A stretch of DNA of 64,000 nucleotides from Trichuris trichiura (lineage: Eukaryota; Nematoda; Enoplea; Trichinellida; Trichuridae). Below the pieces are notes generated by a model that saw only the letters and a program-made list of their open reading frames with translations, searched no databases and was not told the DNA's origin. The translations under genes and the position numbers were made by a program. Of the stretch, positions 35,301 to 44,616 are shown one piece after another. How positions within the stretch are numbered: the stretch's first letter is position 1; every line of letters starts with the position of its first letter. The stretch covers positions 372,001 through 436,000 of the forward strand of contig JBAJFE010000026.1 of the NCBI GenBank assembly GCA_037903355.1, written 5' to 3'.

Positions 35301-38300
35301 GACCTTTGGAACTCCTCGAACAGCTATCTACACCATGAAACTTACTCCCCAGCACTTATTAAAGACAAAAATAATGGAGTTGGGTCAAAAACACATTCTA
35401 ACCAATGGCCTTGTAACGATTCCAATTGACGTATACATCAGAAGAATGAACATATTTCGTACCGTAGCTTTGAAGTAATGCAGGTTCTTCCAAACGTTTT
35501 CTTACTGGATTTTCTTGGTAACTGTTCAACCCAAATCCATCGAAGAACTGACCTATTACGCGAGAACTAATTGCTTCTCTGTAAGCATAGCAAGGAAGGA
35601 AACAGCGTAGTTGAGGAAAGGTAGTGCAATGGGCAACACTTATGAGAACTAATCTACCAACAGACCTCATACTGAAACCAGGCATAGACGCATATATAGT
35701 CGGCCTTCGTTACCCCCGGGGTTCTACATGACGCGGTTCGTCCGGCGTGAAATAGTGGCGTCATATTTTGCACGGCGGTACACAAGATAAACCCTAGAAC
35801 AGTTAGTGGTTGCTGGAAGCGTTTGTGAGGAAGGCCCAGTCAGTGAATGAGGGGACTTAGGTGCCATCGATGAGGAGGAGGTCATGGACATAGTGAATAT
35901 TGTCAAGGAGTTGAGAGGTGACAGTTTCTCCGAGACGGTAGAAGAAGATATCAGAGAGCAGATAGAAAATTGTGGAGAACCGTTCACTAACGGGGAACTG
36001 ATGCACAGACCTACGGGCAGCGACGACGACATTATGGAAGATACAAGAGCTCAAATACCTTCGGATTGGACCATGCAAAAGCTTACCAGTATTTTGCAGT
36101 AAGCGCAGGTTCCAAAGGGCATAATTGCTGAATACGACCCATGCATGGAACGTGACATCATGGTTACACGACGAATAACGGCTTCGTTGAAGCCAATATA
36201 AGATTTATTAGATAAAGCGAAAAAGGGCAGATACAGCTCCCTATGACAATGTTTTTCAATAAAACTGCGGCAGATGCGAAGACTAACATTTTATGCTGAG
36301 AAGTTTTGCTAGCAACAATTTCAAGAAACCTTAGGACTGGCCGTTCTCCAGGAGAGCTGCTCCCAGCTACAGAAAGTGGGTAAGTTCATACAGGATGCCC
36401 CAAACAGTTCTGCCGTAGACGTTATGCTCTATGTGCATGTGTTCTGTGTGATGTTCATTATTTTAGCTTAAGTGCGCCTATGTATTTTATATTTCCCCTG
36501 CTGTGTACGCATTCCGCGCAATAGTACACGACTTAGCTCTTTAAAGCAAGGTGATTCTCACTAGTTTAGAGAAATAAAATCTTACTTTCATCCTTTCTTG
36601 TATCTAACTACCTAGACTCTGATGGCTAAGTCCACTGGACAAGCGCAGTTTCATTAATGTCTTTATCTCCTGGCTAGATTCCGTAGTAGTAAGCTTCGAA
36701 GGATTACTAGGGATGATAACCGTTCCGGAAGAAATTCAAGGGGGCAGGACGAAATACGGGGCTAGAGTATATGCTATTTCGTGTGTTTAATAGGGTAAAA
36801 ATGTTTTGCGGCTTTGCTACCCGTTGGTTAAATTAACGTTTATTTTTAAACGTTAATCCGCGGAGCTTTCGGGCCTCACCGAGTCCCGTCATTAGCGGTC
36901 AGTGTGCCGCCCGTCGGGTCGGTCAATATGTTAGCAAGCCGCTCTGTCCGACCCACCTTGGTGGGGACCTCAGCCGTCAGGTCCATCTTGACCCGTCGGG
37001 CGTTGGTCCCAATCAGTCAGTGAGACTTTGCACCACGCACCCAACCGACGTTCCAAGAAGGCCAGATTGCTTACATAATGACCGACCGGACGGGCGGCAC
37101 AGTTAGCGCTGATGAAGGGACCCGGTGAGGCCCGAAAGCTCCGTGGGTTAAATGTTTGGAAATAAACGTTTTTAACGAACGGGTAGCAAAGCCGCAAAAA
37201 GTTTTATTTTGAATAACGCACCCATTAGTAAGGAGAAGAAAAAAGAAGAATGTTCAATAGGGCATCCTATATAACGCGGATTCAGCGTGCGCAGAAAAAC
37301 GCTCAAAATTTTGGACGAATTAACCGCGGATAACGAGGGCCGACTGTAATTAAATTGAACGACGACAAACACCAACGCATTTAACGAAAAAGACGGAATG
37401 CCATGAATTTAATCAACAAGTGGCAACAAGCAACATCAAGGGTGAAATGCAAAAGCATTTTTGTTTCAAAGGCATTCAATATCTGGAAACCGTAATTCCC
37501 CCTTCAACAAGATCATAAATTTGTAAGCGTTCTCCAACCATTCAGGATAACAATCTGAAAGTTTAAGCTTTCGAGTTTCCGACATTCTGTCTGACGAAAG
37601 CTTTTACTTTTTCCTAAATTGAACTCTACCCCATTTGGACAATGGACAACCCTTAAGAACTCGTATCTGCATGACCAGCTGCTCGCAAATTGCTATTATA
37701 CATAAGTAAAAGGGAAACTGTGAGTCAAACTTAATTATTATTCAATATTTTAATAACGAAAGAAATATAACACTAATAAACAGTTATACATTTTTAAAAA
37801 ACTGTAATACCGATGCACAACTTTTGGTTCTGTCAGTACTAAAAACATTAAGCTATACAGCTGATCGACCTTCTCATCGTGAACACATGAGTAAAGGTAG
37901 ATAGTGTAGTGTTACGGCAAAACATGTTCAGTTCATTCATGCAATAGCTTTAGAATCAGATGAATCACTGGAATTATGTCTCAGCTTCACGTAGAACGCC
38001 TTCTAAGAACCGTATTAATTTTCCTCATAAAGTTCATCTGAAACATCTCACATGAAAAATGAAGGCATGAAATAAAGAAAAAGCAACCAAGTTAAAAAAG
38101 CAAAACTCTGAAATACTTTGTCCGGCTAAAGCTACAGTCCATACATCGAATGGTCTAGTATACCTCAATGACGCTACCTGAAAGTACTCGCCAATTGTAA
38201 CATGTACTAAAAGTATAAGAAGTAAAGTCTTCAATATAAACGGCACTCATAGGACAAAACCATTATAATAAGCAGTTCCTTCAACAAGGAAAACAATATA

Positions 38301-39975
38301 CAGTGTGAAACGGACTAGAGCGCTCAGACACGCTTTAAGGATAAACTTGCAATTTAACACGGCAGAAGTACAGAAAATAACAAAAGATATACATTAATTC
38401 ATTAAATTGAAATTCATCAGCATAAATTTAGGAAGACGAATCGCGCAGTTACATTGGTCCGATGTGTTACATCAATGCTACCACAAGAGAACCCTGCTAT
38501 TACGCCTGTGAACATCGCAACCTGTTTTGCATTGATAGAGATCACATGCTCAACATAGAATACAATGGTCCAAAAAATAAGACCATCTATGGTAAAGATT
38601 GTCTCAGTTGGACATATGTGATGAGCCTTGCCATGAACGGAGAAATGAACTATCAGTGGAAATGGATATTCCAAGATACGAGAGCGTCAGCCCTACCAGA
38701 GCTATTTTCTAAGCCTATGGAACACAACCAATGTCTCAATATCTTAACTCTAATCAAAGATCAAGCGAGCTACTATAAATTTCCAGGAATCGATCCAATC
38801 ATTCTGAAAGGCCCTATTTGCTTTGTCAATGAACAAGACTTCATTGTACCGCAACCGTGCTTTCTGACATGTGAAGATATGTCAATTGAAGAGAACAATT
38901 GCATAGAAAACGCGACCATCCAGTTAGACAGCAATTGGCTCTCCATTTGTGAACCATTGAAAATTGTTTCTTTTCAGAACAGCAGTATACACTGGATTTC
39001 GTAATCGTACCAAAACGGGGAAGCCGTGTAAGCGGTGGGACGAAAGAGTGTTAGACTATATAGTCCCGTGGGAAATCACCGGACCCTTACATAATTACTG
39101 CAGAAATTATGGTGAATATGAACATGGCCCATGGTGTTATGTTTTCGACAAAGGAGTTGAAAGAGAAGCGTGTTTTGAAGTTTGCCCCAAAAGCAAAACT
39201 TTAGTGAGACACAAAGAAGCCGACCACAACTGGCATTATGACACGTGCACTGAGCATTCAGACTGCTGCCAAGGCAAGTCATTTCTTCGGACAGTATTAA
39301 GTTTCCTCGCTGAGATGGATAGTAACTACTTTGCTTCTCAGAGTAGAAACTGCTACTCCTACGCATATGATTAAATTGAAGGCAGTAAGTTTTATAAAGA
39401 CTTTGTAGGCTCACATGTTTGCGGTTAGGGACTACACGTGTGTTTCCATTAGATCCGTTCACTCCTTAGAGCTTTACGTAATCAGCCCAGAAGGAAGTTC
39501 AAGTAACATTCTATAATTTGCAGAAGCAGAGACAATAATGGAAGGCCCTAAGAAAGAAGAAAAATACAGTGAGATTTTATCAGAGCTGGACAAGATTTGG
39601 CCTGATCCAAGCAAAGAAATCGCAGAGATAATGTTAAGGCAGGACGAAGACGAAGAAAAGGAAAACAAATTGATAATGTATTTTGGTATTTACGCAGTCA
39701 GTCACTTATTTGTTTGTATTTGTTGGATTTGGTGGATTAATCGCGGTGCAGATCCAGAGAAAGAACGCCAAAACTTGGAGGTAGAAGAAGAGAAAGAACG
39801 CTTGAAGGAAGTTGCGGAATCATTGGCCAAGAAAACGAAAAAACCTCGCCGTAGACCTAGTGGAAGTTTTAGTGATTCAGGCAAATCGAAAAGTCGAGAA
39901 TGGTTTTCAAAATTGCGACGCAGTCGGATATCTGCATCAGGGCCTCCACAGAATGTTGGGCAAACAAACTTCTAG
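27938..39975 (+). CDS. Multi-kringle single-pass membrane protein, copy 1 (six exons)
   Basis: Proposed exons are 27938-29388, 32666-32850, 34468-34958, 38432-38922, 38978-39273 and 39524-39975. All splice phases agree (2, 1, 0, 2, 1) and the join is an open 1121-codon frame. The product has a signal peptide (MLQIYAAPLCVLLLSFNLNL), then about seven cysteine-rich modules, two of them canonical kringles: residues about 567-647 and 866-942, each with C..C.RW, NYCRN, GPWCY and a final C...C. A transmembrane helix (about 1021-1043) and a basic/acidic cytoplasmic tail follow. Kringles bind proteins or peptides, so a surface receptor or adhesion role is inferred; the ligand is unknown. The start is the ATG directly before the signal peptide. 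Intron 1 hosts a Penelope-like element, intron 3 a Tigger remnant. Intron 4 is only 55 bp and intron 5 has a GC donor. Transcription is untested. Confidence 0.85.
29413..31576 (+). mobile_element. Penelope-like retroelement, copy 1, broken, in intron 1
   Basis: Coding remains in several frames give the order of a Penelope-like element. They are a palm/finger block (MYGLPKCHKVD...VVSCINS, 29646-29900), SYDVKNL, PMGNSLSPALAEVYVEYLE (about 30065-30120), the RT active site YVDDIFAI (about 30176-30200), FLDNLIIRSQEG, a GIY-YIG endonuclease start (VVYEIQCGCSASYIGR, about 30745-30790), and a C-terminal block with SAVAQHAGQCKG and RKIKEALYVKFNPNIN. Frameshifts disrupt it. The two ends are inverted copies of one another (AGCATTATGGTACGGAT on the left, ATCCGTACCAAAATGCT on the right), each containing a hammerhead-like motif (29469-29501 antisense, 31492-31522 sense). 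The 3' part is pyrimidine-rich. Confidence 0.85.
32666..32850 (+). CDS. Kringle gene 1, exon 2
   Basis: It follows the acceptor AATTTTCAG and ends CCACAG|GTAAAA. Together with exon 3 it spans another cysteine-containing linker/module (EVYCGTKMQYAHLFKQLPGN, then ECFNEYPIGF). Only one DNA position appears to differ from the copy 2 exon (51825-52009). Confidence 0.8.
33331..33429 (-). mobile_element. 99-bp solo hammerhead-like element, inserted in unit 1 only
   Basis: A perfect 12-bp target duplication, ATAACGGATATA, flanks the insert (33319-33330 and 33430-33441). Copy 2 has a single, uninterrupted site at 52476-52487. On the minus strand the insert starts inside the motif (GATGACGGGTCAAGTTCGGA, then CCCGAAAGCTACGG), continues with TTTATTAATAAAAG, then CAACGGGACA and AAAATCCGTAC, and ends AAAAAGAAGCCAAAAAA. 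The A-rich 3' end and truncated 5' end fit retrotransposition of a short RNA. Confidence 0.85.
34468..34958 (+). CDS. Kringle gene 1, exon 3: canonical kringle plus start of a kringle-like module
   Basis: The acceptor GCTTCAG and donor TTTG|GTAAGT set the ends. Residues about 567-647 form a full kringle: YPGCRPKHNY, YKGTTARTIHGYQCERW, NNYCRNPDKSPCGPWCYY, HEPCFNTC. One extra cysteine occurs in the KSPCGPWC stretch. A further module begins at VACRPGPILQWSD and is completed in exon 4. Confidence 0.85.
35697..37346 (+). mobile_element. Tigger/pogo-like remnant B, in intron 3
   Basis: The ends are TAGTCGGCCTTCGTTA and GATAACGAGGGCCGACTG, with TA flanks. A transposase C-terminal remnant reads MDIVNIVKELRGDSFSETVE and IPSDWTMQKLTSILQ (35884-36100). 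It matches remnant D at 54764-55947 but is longer because of the 454-bp insertion at 36798-37251. The partner in unit 2 shows that the Tigger copy itself predates the duplication. Confidence 0.75.
36798..37251. mobile_element. 454-bp foldback element with hammerhead-like motif, inside Tigger remnant B
   Basis: Two inverted arms of about 140 bp (36798-36939 and about 37069-37206) each hold the motif: antisense near 36870-36906 and sense at 37109-37143 (CTGATGA ... GGCCCGAAAGCTCCG). An A-rich tail follows the sense arm. The target duplication is about 13 bp (GTTTAATAGGGTA at 36785-36797, GTTCAATAGGGCA at 37252-37264). Remnant D has the uninterrupted site near 55850-55865. Confidence 0.8.
38034..38246 (-). 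CDS. Small open frame with signal-peptide-like start, in intron 3, opposite strand
   Basis: The 70-codon frame begins MPFILKTLLLILLVHVTIGE and is kept, with the same length and no indel, in unit 2 (56570-56782) despite about a dozen residue changes. No splice or promoter evidence supports it and I recognise no family. Chance conservation of an open frame between two fairly young copies is the simplest alternative. Confidence 0.15.
   Translation of the reverse strand: MPFILKTLLLILLVHVTIGEYFQVASLRYTRPFDVWTVALAGQSISEFCFFNLVAFSLFHAFIFHVRCFR
38432..38922 (+). CDS. Kringle gene 1, exon 4
   Basis: The exon begins in phase 0 at GAAGACGAATCG after ATAAATTTAG and ends ACCATCCA|GTTAGA. It completes one kringle-like module (GPMCYINATTREPCYYACEH) and encodes another (NGPKNKTIYGKDCLSW ... 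GPICFVNEQ ... QPCFLTCEDM). The GTTAGA donor is non-standard after the first two bases, but it is the only one giving the phase that exon 5 requires. Confidence 0.8.
38978..39273 (+). CDS. Kringle gene 1, exon 5: membrane-proximal canonical kringle
   Basis: After the strong acceptor TTTCTTTTCAG it encodes the kringle at residues 866-942 (TGFRNRTKTGKPCKRW, HNYCRNYGEYEHGPWCYV, REACFEVC). A small cysteine cluster (DTCTEHSDCC) follows. The exon ends CCAAG|GCAAGT, a GC donor with otherwise perfect consensus. Reading through instead would give a premature stop, whereas the GC-AG splice joins in phase to the membrane-anchor exon. Confidence 0.8.
39524..39975 (+). CDS. Kringle gene 1, exon 6: transmembrane helix and cytoplasmic tail
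   Basis: It encodes an acidic/basic juxtamembrane stretch (MEGPKKEEKYSEILSELDKI), the hydrophobic helix LIMYFGIYAVSHLFVCICWI followed by WWI, then a charged tail with a coiled-coil-like PEKERQNLEVEEEKERLKEV segment and an RRRPSGSFSDSGKSKS patch that could be phosphorylated. The stop is at 39973-39975. An AATAAA lies near 40179. Confidence 0.85.
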
Positions 39976-41629
39976 AAACAGTTATATTGTTCTCCATTGT
40001 GAAATTATTCAGTGAACAAGAAAAATGTTATTCTTATTGCTTTTCATTTTAAATCAATGCAGGATTGTCGTCCGCTGTTGTGTTTCCGATGCTGACGAAA
40101 ACGTTCGAAAGCTTGCAAGGAGAGCAGGAATTGATTAATTGCGTTTTCATCAGTATCGCAGTCTTTTGGCATAAAAGTAATAAAATTGCTTCCTCATGCC
40201 AGCAATGTCACCAGTCCGAGAAGATGAGAGCTTACGTCATACGGAAGCTGAGTGCGTATAGAACAGCTTATGCGTGACTGCTTCAAAATCCAAACTCATG
40301 CGAAAAGCAGCTTTCTGACACTACAATCTGAACATTGTTCGTATATTTCCGGGATATTGAAGGTATGCGTGAAAGAGAAAAGATAGAAACGGTGGTTCAA
40401 TTAACATGAAGTTACCCAAAGAAGTGTACATGGATTTTTCCGTTTCGAAAGGAAAAAACCCATGCACACTTCCTTGAACAATTCGACCCGCGACAAGCTT
40501 TTTGTCTTACACCTTCAGGTCATTTATGAATGCATATTAATTATACAAATGTTCATGCCAGTTAGCACATGATATGTTATCAAAACTTAGAGCAAAGTAA
40601 GCATCGCTCTATTACGATGTTTGATTTGCTAGTCAGTCACTACGAAAAACTGTCTCCACACTTCATTGGGTTTGAAGACATACACGTATGGTACCATATG
40701 AAGAGTTTCAAAGAGATTTCGTGCAATTAATGAATATCCAGCTAATTACAGTTTATTACAGCAAACGAGTAAGTCGTTTTACCAAAGTGCAGCTTGTTTA
40801 GCTTGTTAAAAGTAGATTGTTCGTCGTGGATCTCGTTCTACCGTATGAATAGCAGCCTGAAGTTCGCTAGTATAGTAGGAACGCCCCAGTCATATTATTG
40901 GTCATATAGAGATGCTGCAGTCGTTCAGGCAACTGATCAGTGGAATAAAGGAAACAGTATTGCTTTTAGCGTTCACGATTGTATCCCCAATGTAAAGCGC
41001 AAACACTGCAAACCATATGCAAAAACGGTGGAAACCTTTTGGTTATATTTTGAATAGATCAGATTGCTTGAATTGTGCACAGTTGCTAAAACAAAATTGT
41101 TTTCTCTCGCGAAAACATTCAGCAAGCGTACAAGGCAAAGTTAACTAACTTTGCTTAACACTTTAAAACCAACACATTCTGCCTACCTGCCGCACCTATT
41201 CGGAGCAAAGAAAACTTTTGATCGCCCTTAAAAAAGCAGTTTGATCACTAAAAAAACTCAATGCTAACGCAAGATTTTTGCGTGTAAACAAAAGGTTAAT
41301 AAAGCTCGCGTTTACATTTGCTGCACTAAAAATCGTAATAAACCTAAATATAGCTCCCAATTTTGCTACAATATTTGCAAATATTGCAATTAAAAGAACT
41401 TTTATACACTTGACCCAACGAAATTGGTATTTATTCAGAGACTTTACTGTCCACAGTCAACCGTCCGCAATGCGTTTCTCTCCTATCTCTGCTGATCCTA
41501 TGGGCTAGAGTCTAATCTTAATTCAATGTAAAGAGGAAAGGAAAACGATTAACTTCTTTACTATAGTTAACAGGAAAAAAGTCCACTGCAGATTGAAAAA
41601 ACCTTGTAAAAGGAGAACGTCAAGCTGTA
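39976..41629. other. Downstream flank of kringle gene 1
   Basis: Collinear with 58521-60160 in unit 2. The open frame at 40794-41057 is not preserved in the second copy, so I do not call it. No transposon ends or RNA genes seen. Confidence 0.35.
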
Positions 41630-42200
41630 TTGTTTGGTTTCTTTTTGTACGGATTTTCCCTGTCCCGTTGAATAAACTTTTATTAATAAGCTTTTATTAA
41701 TAAACTCTCCGGAGCTTTCGGGTCATTCGTGACCCGTCATCAGCGGTCATAAGTTGTAGGTATGGTTTTTGGCAGCGAATGCCATCTGTCGTTTCTGTGG
41801 ATTTTAAAGCGGGAATCTTTTAAAGTTTTCCGTTGGTAGTTGCAAATTGTAATTGTAATTATTGCACACTCAACAAATGAAATAGAAAAGAAAAAGAAAA
41901 AGGATGAAGAAGAAAGAAAGAATTGCGCTGACAGACTCAAATGCAAGAACCTACCAACGGAAAACTTTAAAAAATGCCCGCTTTAAAATCCACAGAAACG
42001 ACAGATGGCATTCGCTGCCAAAAATCATACCTACAACTTATGACCGCTGATGACGGGTCACGAATGACCCGAAAGCTCTGGAGAGTTTATTAATAAAAGC
42101 TTATTAATAAAACTTTATTCAACGGGACACGGAAAATCCGTACAAAAAGAAACCAAACAATGAAATTATTTGGTCCCGTACGAAGACACTATATCTTCAA
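41630..42200. mobile_element. 571-bp foldback element with hammerhead-like motif, unit 1 only
   Basis: A perfect 14-bp duplication, AACGTCAAGCTGTA, flanks it (41616-41629 and 42201-42214). Unit 2 has one copy of that word near 60154-60167 and no insert. The arms are inverted over about 240 bp each (TTGTTTGGTTTCTTTTTGTA ... TACAAAAAGAAACCAAACAA). Each holds the motif (41711-41743 antisense, 42047-42080 sense: CTGATGACGGGTCACGAATG, then ACCCGAAAGCTC). A 40-bp single-sided tail (42161-42200) ends the element. It is an inverted dimer of the unit seen at 33331-33429. Confidence 0.85.
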
Positions 42201-42592
42201 AACGTCAAGCTGTACAGTTGTTTATTCTGTATGGTAACGGACGTTCACTGTGTACATTCACAATATGCAGCTTTTCCGGTATGACCATAAGACATCCTCA
42301 GCGAAAATCAATGCAATCACCTGGTTACATTTTCTGGAGACTGTACATGTACAAGAAATGGTCATTGCCATAAAGAATGATTCTACAACAGAAAACTCAA
42401 TCTGAATACAGTGATACGGGTAATAAGCACAGCTTATTACTTCAGTCCGTAAATCACTTCACGCCACCAACCCAATCTAACCAATACGCGTTAAGCCATG
42501 CTACAACATATTTATATCGTAATTGTTAGCTCACCTCTAAGAAAGCTTCGTCAACTTCTTTATATTCTTATTACGGCAAACAACATAGCTAC

Positions 42593-42962
42593 TTATGTGT
42601 TAAGCCATTCGATGAAGGCAACGTTCGCGCAATACAAGGAAGCTGAAAGGTACATTAAGTAAAGAAATAAAAAACGAACAGACTAACGATTTTCATTGTT
42701 CTATAATATAAGTATTACTTGCATTGATTGCTAGCAGGTTGCTACATCTCTCACCGAAAAATCCATGAAAATCTCCTTTTAAAGTATGCCTTTGATCATT
42801 TGCTGTAATGTTAATTATCTTGTCTGCCTTGTATATATCAATTTCGGATCTCCCGCTTGTGAAGCTGGAGTAACCCATGGGAAACCAATATCTAAAACCA
42901 AAATGCTGACATAGTATAATCGAAATTATTATGGACAGACAGTCAGTAACTGAACAACCTTT
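42593..42962 (-). CDS. Possible two-exon gene end, opposite strand, conserved frame
   Basis: On the minus strand a frame open from 42962 reads CSVTDCLSIIISIILCQHFG, RYWFPMGYSSFTSGRSEIDI and YKADKIINITANDQRHTLKG, and reaches a donor at 42755 (TTCG|GTGAGA). An acceptor CTTTCAG then leads in phase to ASLYCANVAFIEWLNT and a stop at 42593-42595. The frame is also open in unit 2 (about 60700-60920), but both splice signals are lost there. I recognise no family, so this may be coincidence or a decayed gene. Confidence 0.2.
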
Positions 42963-43273
42963 CTATTACTGCTGTTCATGACAAGTTGAAAAATGTCTTG
43001 AATTTTACAAGATACTTAACGAGAAATGCTTCTGTGATACGACGTAAGACCGCCTGAAGCAACACAGCCAAGAGGGATCACTTAATGAAAAGGCATTTGA
43101 CGATCTCATAAGGTCTGCAATCTATAATAATGGGGTCATGGCGTAAATAACGTGAAGATTTTTCAAAAGGCTTTTAATTGGGGAAAACATTTAGGAACAC
43201 CTTTCTGCTCTGAAAAAAAGTCTACGCGTTTGTGATTGTCAATACGCGATTGCATTGCATACGAGTAGAAATA

Positions 43274-44616
43274 CAATCGGCCCTCGTTATCCGCACGGTT
43301 CTAAACAACGCAGGTTGTCCTGCGTGAAATAGTGACGTCATTTTTTACACGCCAGTATACCAGATAGAGCCTAGAACAGTTAGTGATTGCGGTAAAGCGT
43401 TTGTCGGGAAGATGCAGTCAGTGAATGAGAGGACTTAGGTGTCATCAAAGAGAAGGTCATGGACAGAGTGAATATTGCCAAGGACTTGGGAGATAAGAGT
43501 TTCTCCGATCCGGTAGAAGACATCAGAGAGCACATAGAACATTGCCGAGAACCGTTCACTAACGAGGAACTGACACGCTGACCTACGGGCAGCGACGACG
43601 ACATTATGGAAGATACAAGAGTTCAAATACCTTCGGATTGGCGCAGCAAAAGCATGCCAGTATTTTCCGACAAGCGCCGGTCTTAAAAGATACGATTGCT
43701 GACTACGATCCATCCGTGGAACATGGCATCATGGTTATATGAGGAATAACGGTTTCGTTGAAGCCGCTATAAGATTTATTAGATAAAGCGAAAAAGGGCA
43801 GATACAGGTCCCTATGACAATTTTTTTCAATAAAACTCCGGCAGCTGCGAGGACTAACATTTTAAGGCGAGAAGTTTTGTTAGCAATAATTTCAAAAAAC
43901 CTTAGGACTGGCCGGTCTTCAGGAGATCTGCGGCCACCTACAGAAAGTGGGGAAATTGATTCATGATGCCCCAAACGTTTCTGCCGCAGACCTTTTGCTC
44001 TATGTGGATTTGTTCTGTGTGATGTTCATTATTTTTGCTCAAATGCGCCTATGTATTTTATGTTTCCTCTGCTCAGTACCCATTCCGCGCACCAGTACAT
44101 CGCTAAGCTCATTAAAGCAACGCGATTCCCACTACTTTAGATAAAGAGAAACTTGCTTTCGACTTTTCTTGTGTCTGACGGCCTGAACTCTGATGGCCGT
44201 GCCCATTGGACAAGCGTAGTCTCAGTGATATCATTATCTCGTAGCTAGATTTCGTAGTACCAAGCTTCGAAGGATCACTAGGCATGATAACCGTTCGGGA
44301 AGAAATTCAAAGGGAAAGACGAAATACGCGGCTAGAATATACGCTATTCAGCTTAACTTCGAAAGACTCGGCGTCTTTTAGCTCACCAACACTGCTGACG
44401 ACGGAACACGAGCAGTTCAGAAACGTACGGTATTCGATTTGTTCTGTAATTTCTCTGAAAATTTGCTCATCCTTTCCTGGGTAGCGCATTTTGAAGTTTA
44501 CCTACAGATACATCCAACAGGCCAAACCCGTGAACCAGAGGAACAGCTACTCAGCTTAACGCGCTAAAACGTTCAACATTTTGGACGAAGTAACCACAGA
44601 TAACGAGAGTCGACTG
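43274..44616 (+). mobile_element. Tigger/pogo-like remnant C, junction of the two duplication units
   Basis: It begins CAATCGGCCCTCGTTATC and ends GATAACGAGAGTCGACTG, with TA flanks. Its internal sequence is closest to remnant A (QAPVLKDTIADYDPSVEHGI kept, then stops). The left flank matches the flank of remnant E (61.2 kb) and the right flank matches that of remnant A (25.27 kb). That is what unequal recombination between Tigger copies would give. A 193-bp element (44358-44550) sits near its right end. Confidence 0.75.
44358..44550 (+). mobile_element. 193-bp element with hammerhead-like motif and hairpin, in remnant C
   Basis: A 10-bp duplication, TCAGCTTAAC, lies at 44348-44357 and 44551-44560. 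The motif is at 44395-44424: CTGACGACGGAACACGAGCA followed by GTTCAGAAACG. About 40 bp later comes the conserved hairpin region at 44465-44487, and a tail rich in A and C follows. The comparison with remnant A is muddied by a small deletion next to the site. Confidence 0.65.

Noticed and set aside
40794..41057. 87-codon frame downstream of kringle gene 1
   Set aside because: The matching region of unit 2 (about 59337-59595) has stops and altered codons without a coding pattern.
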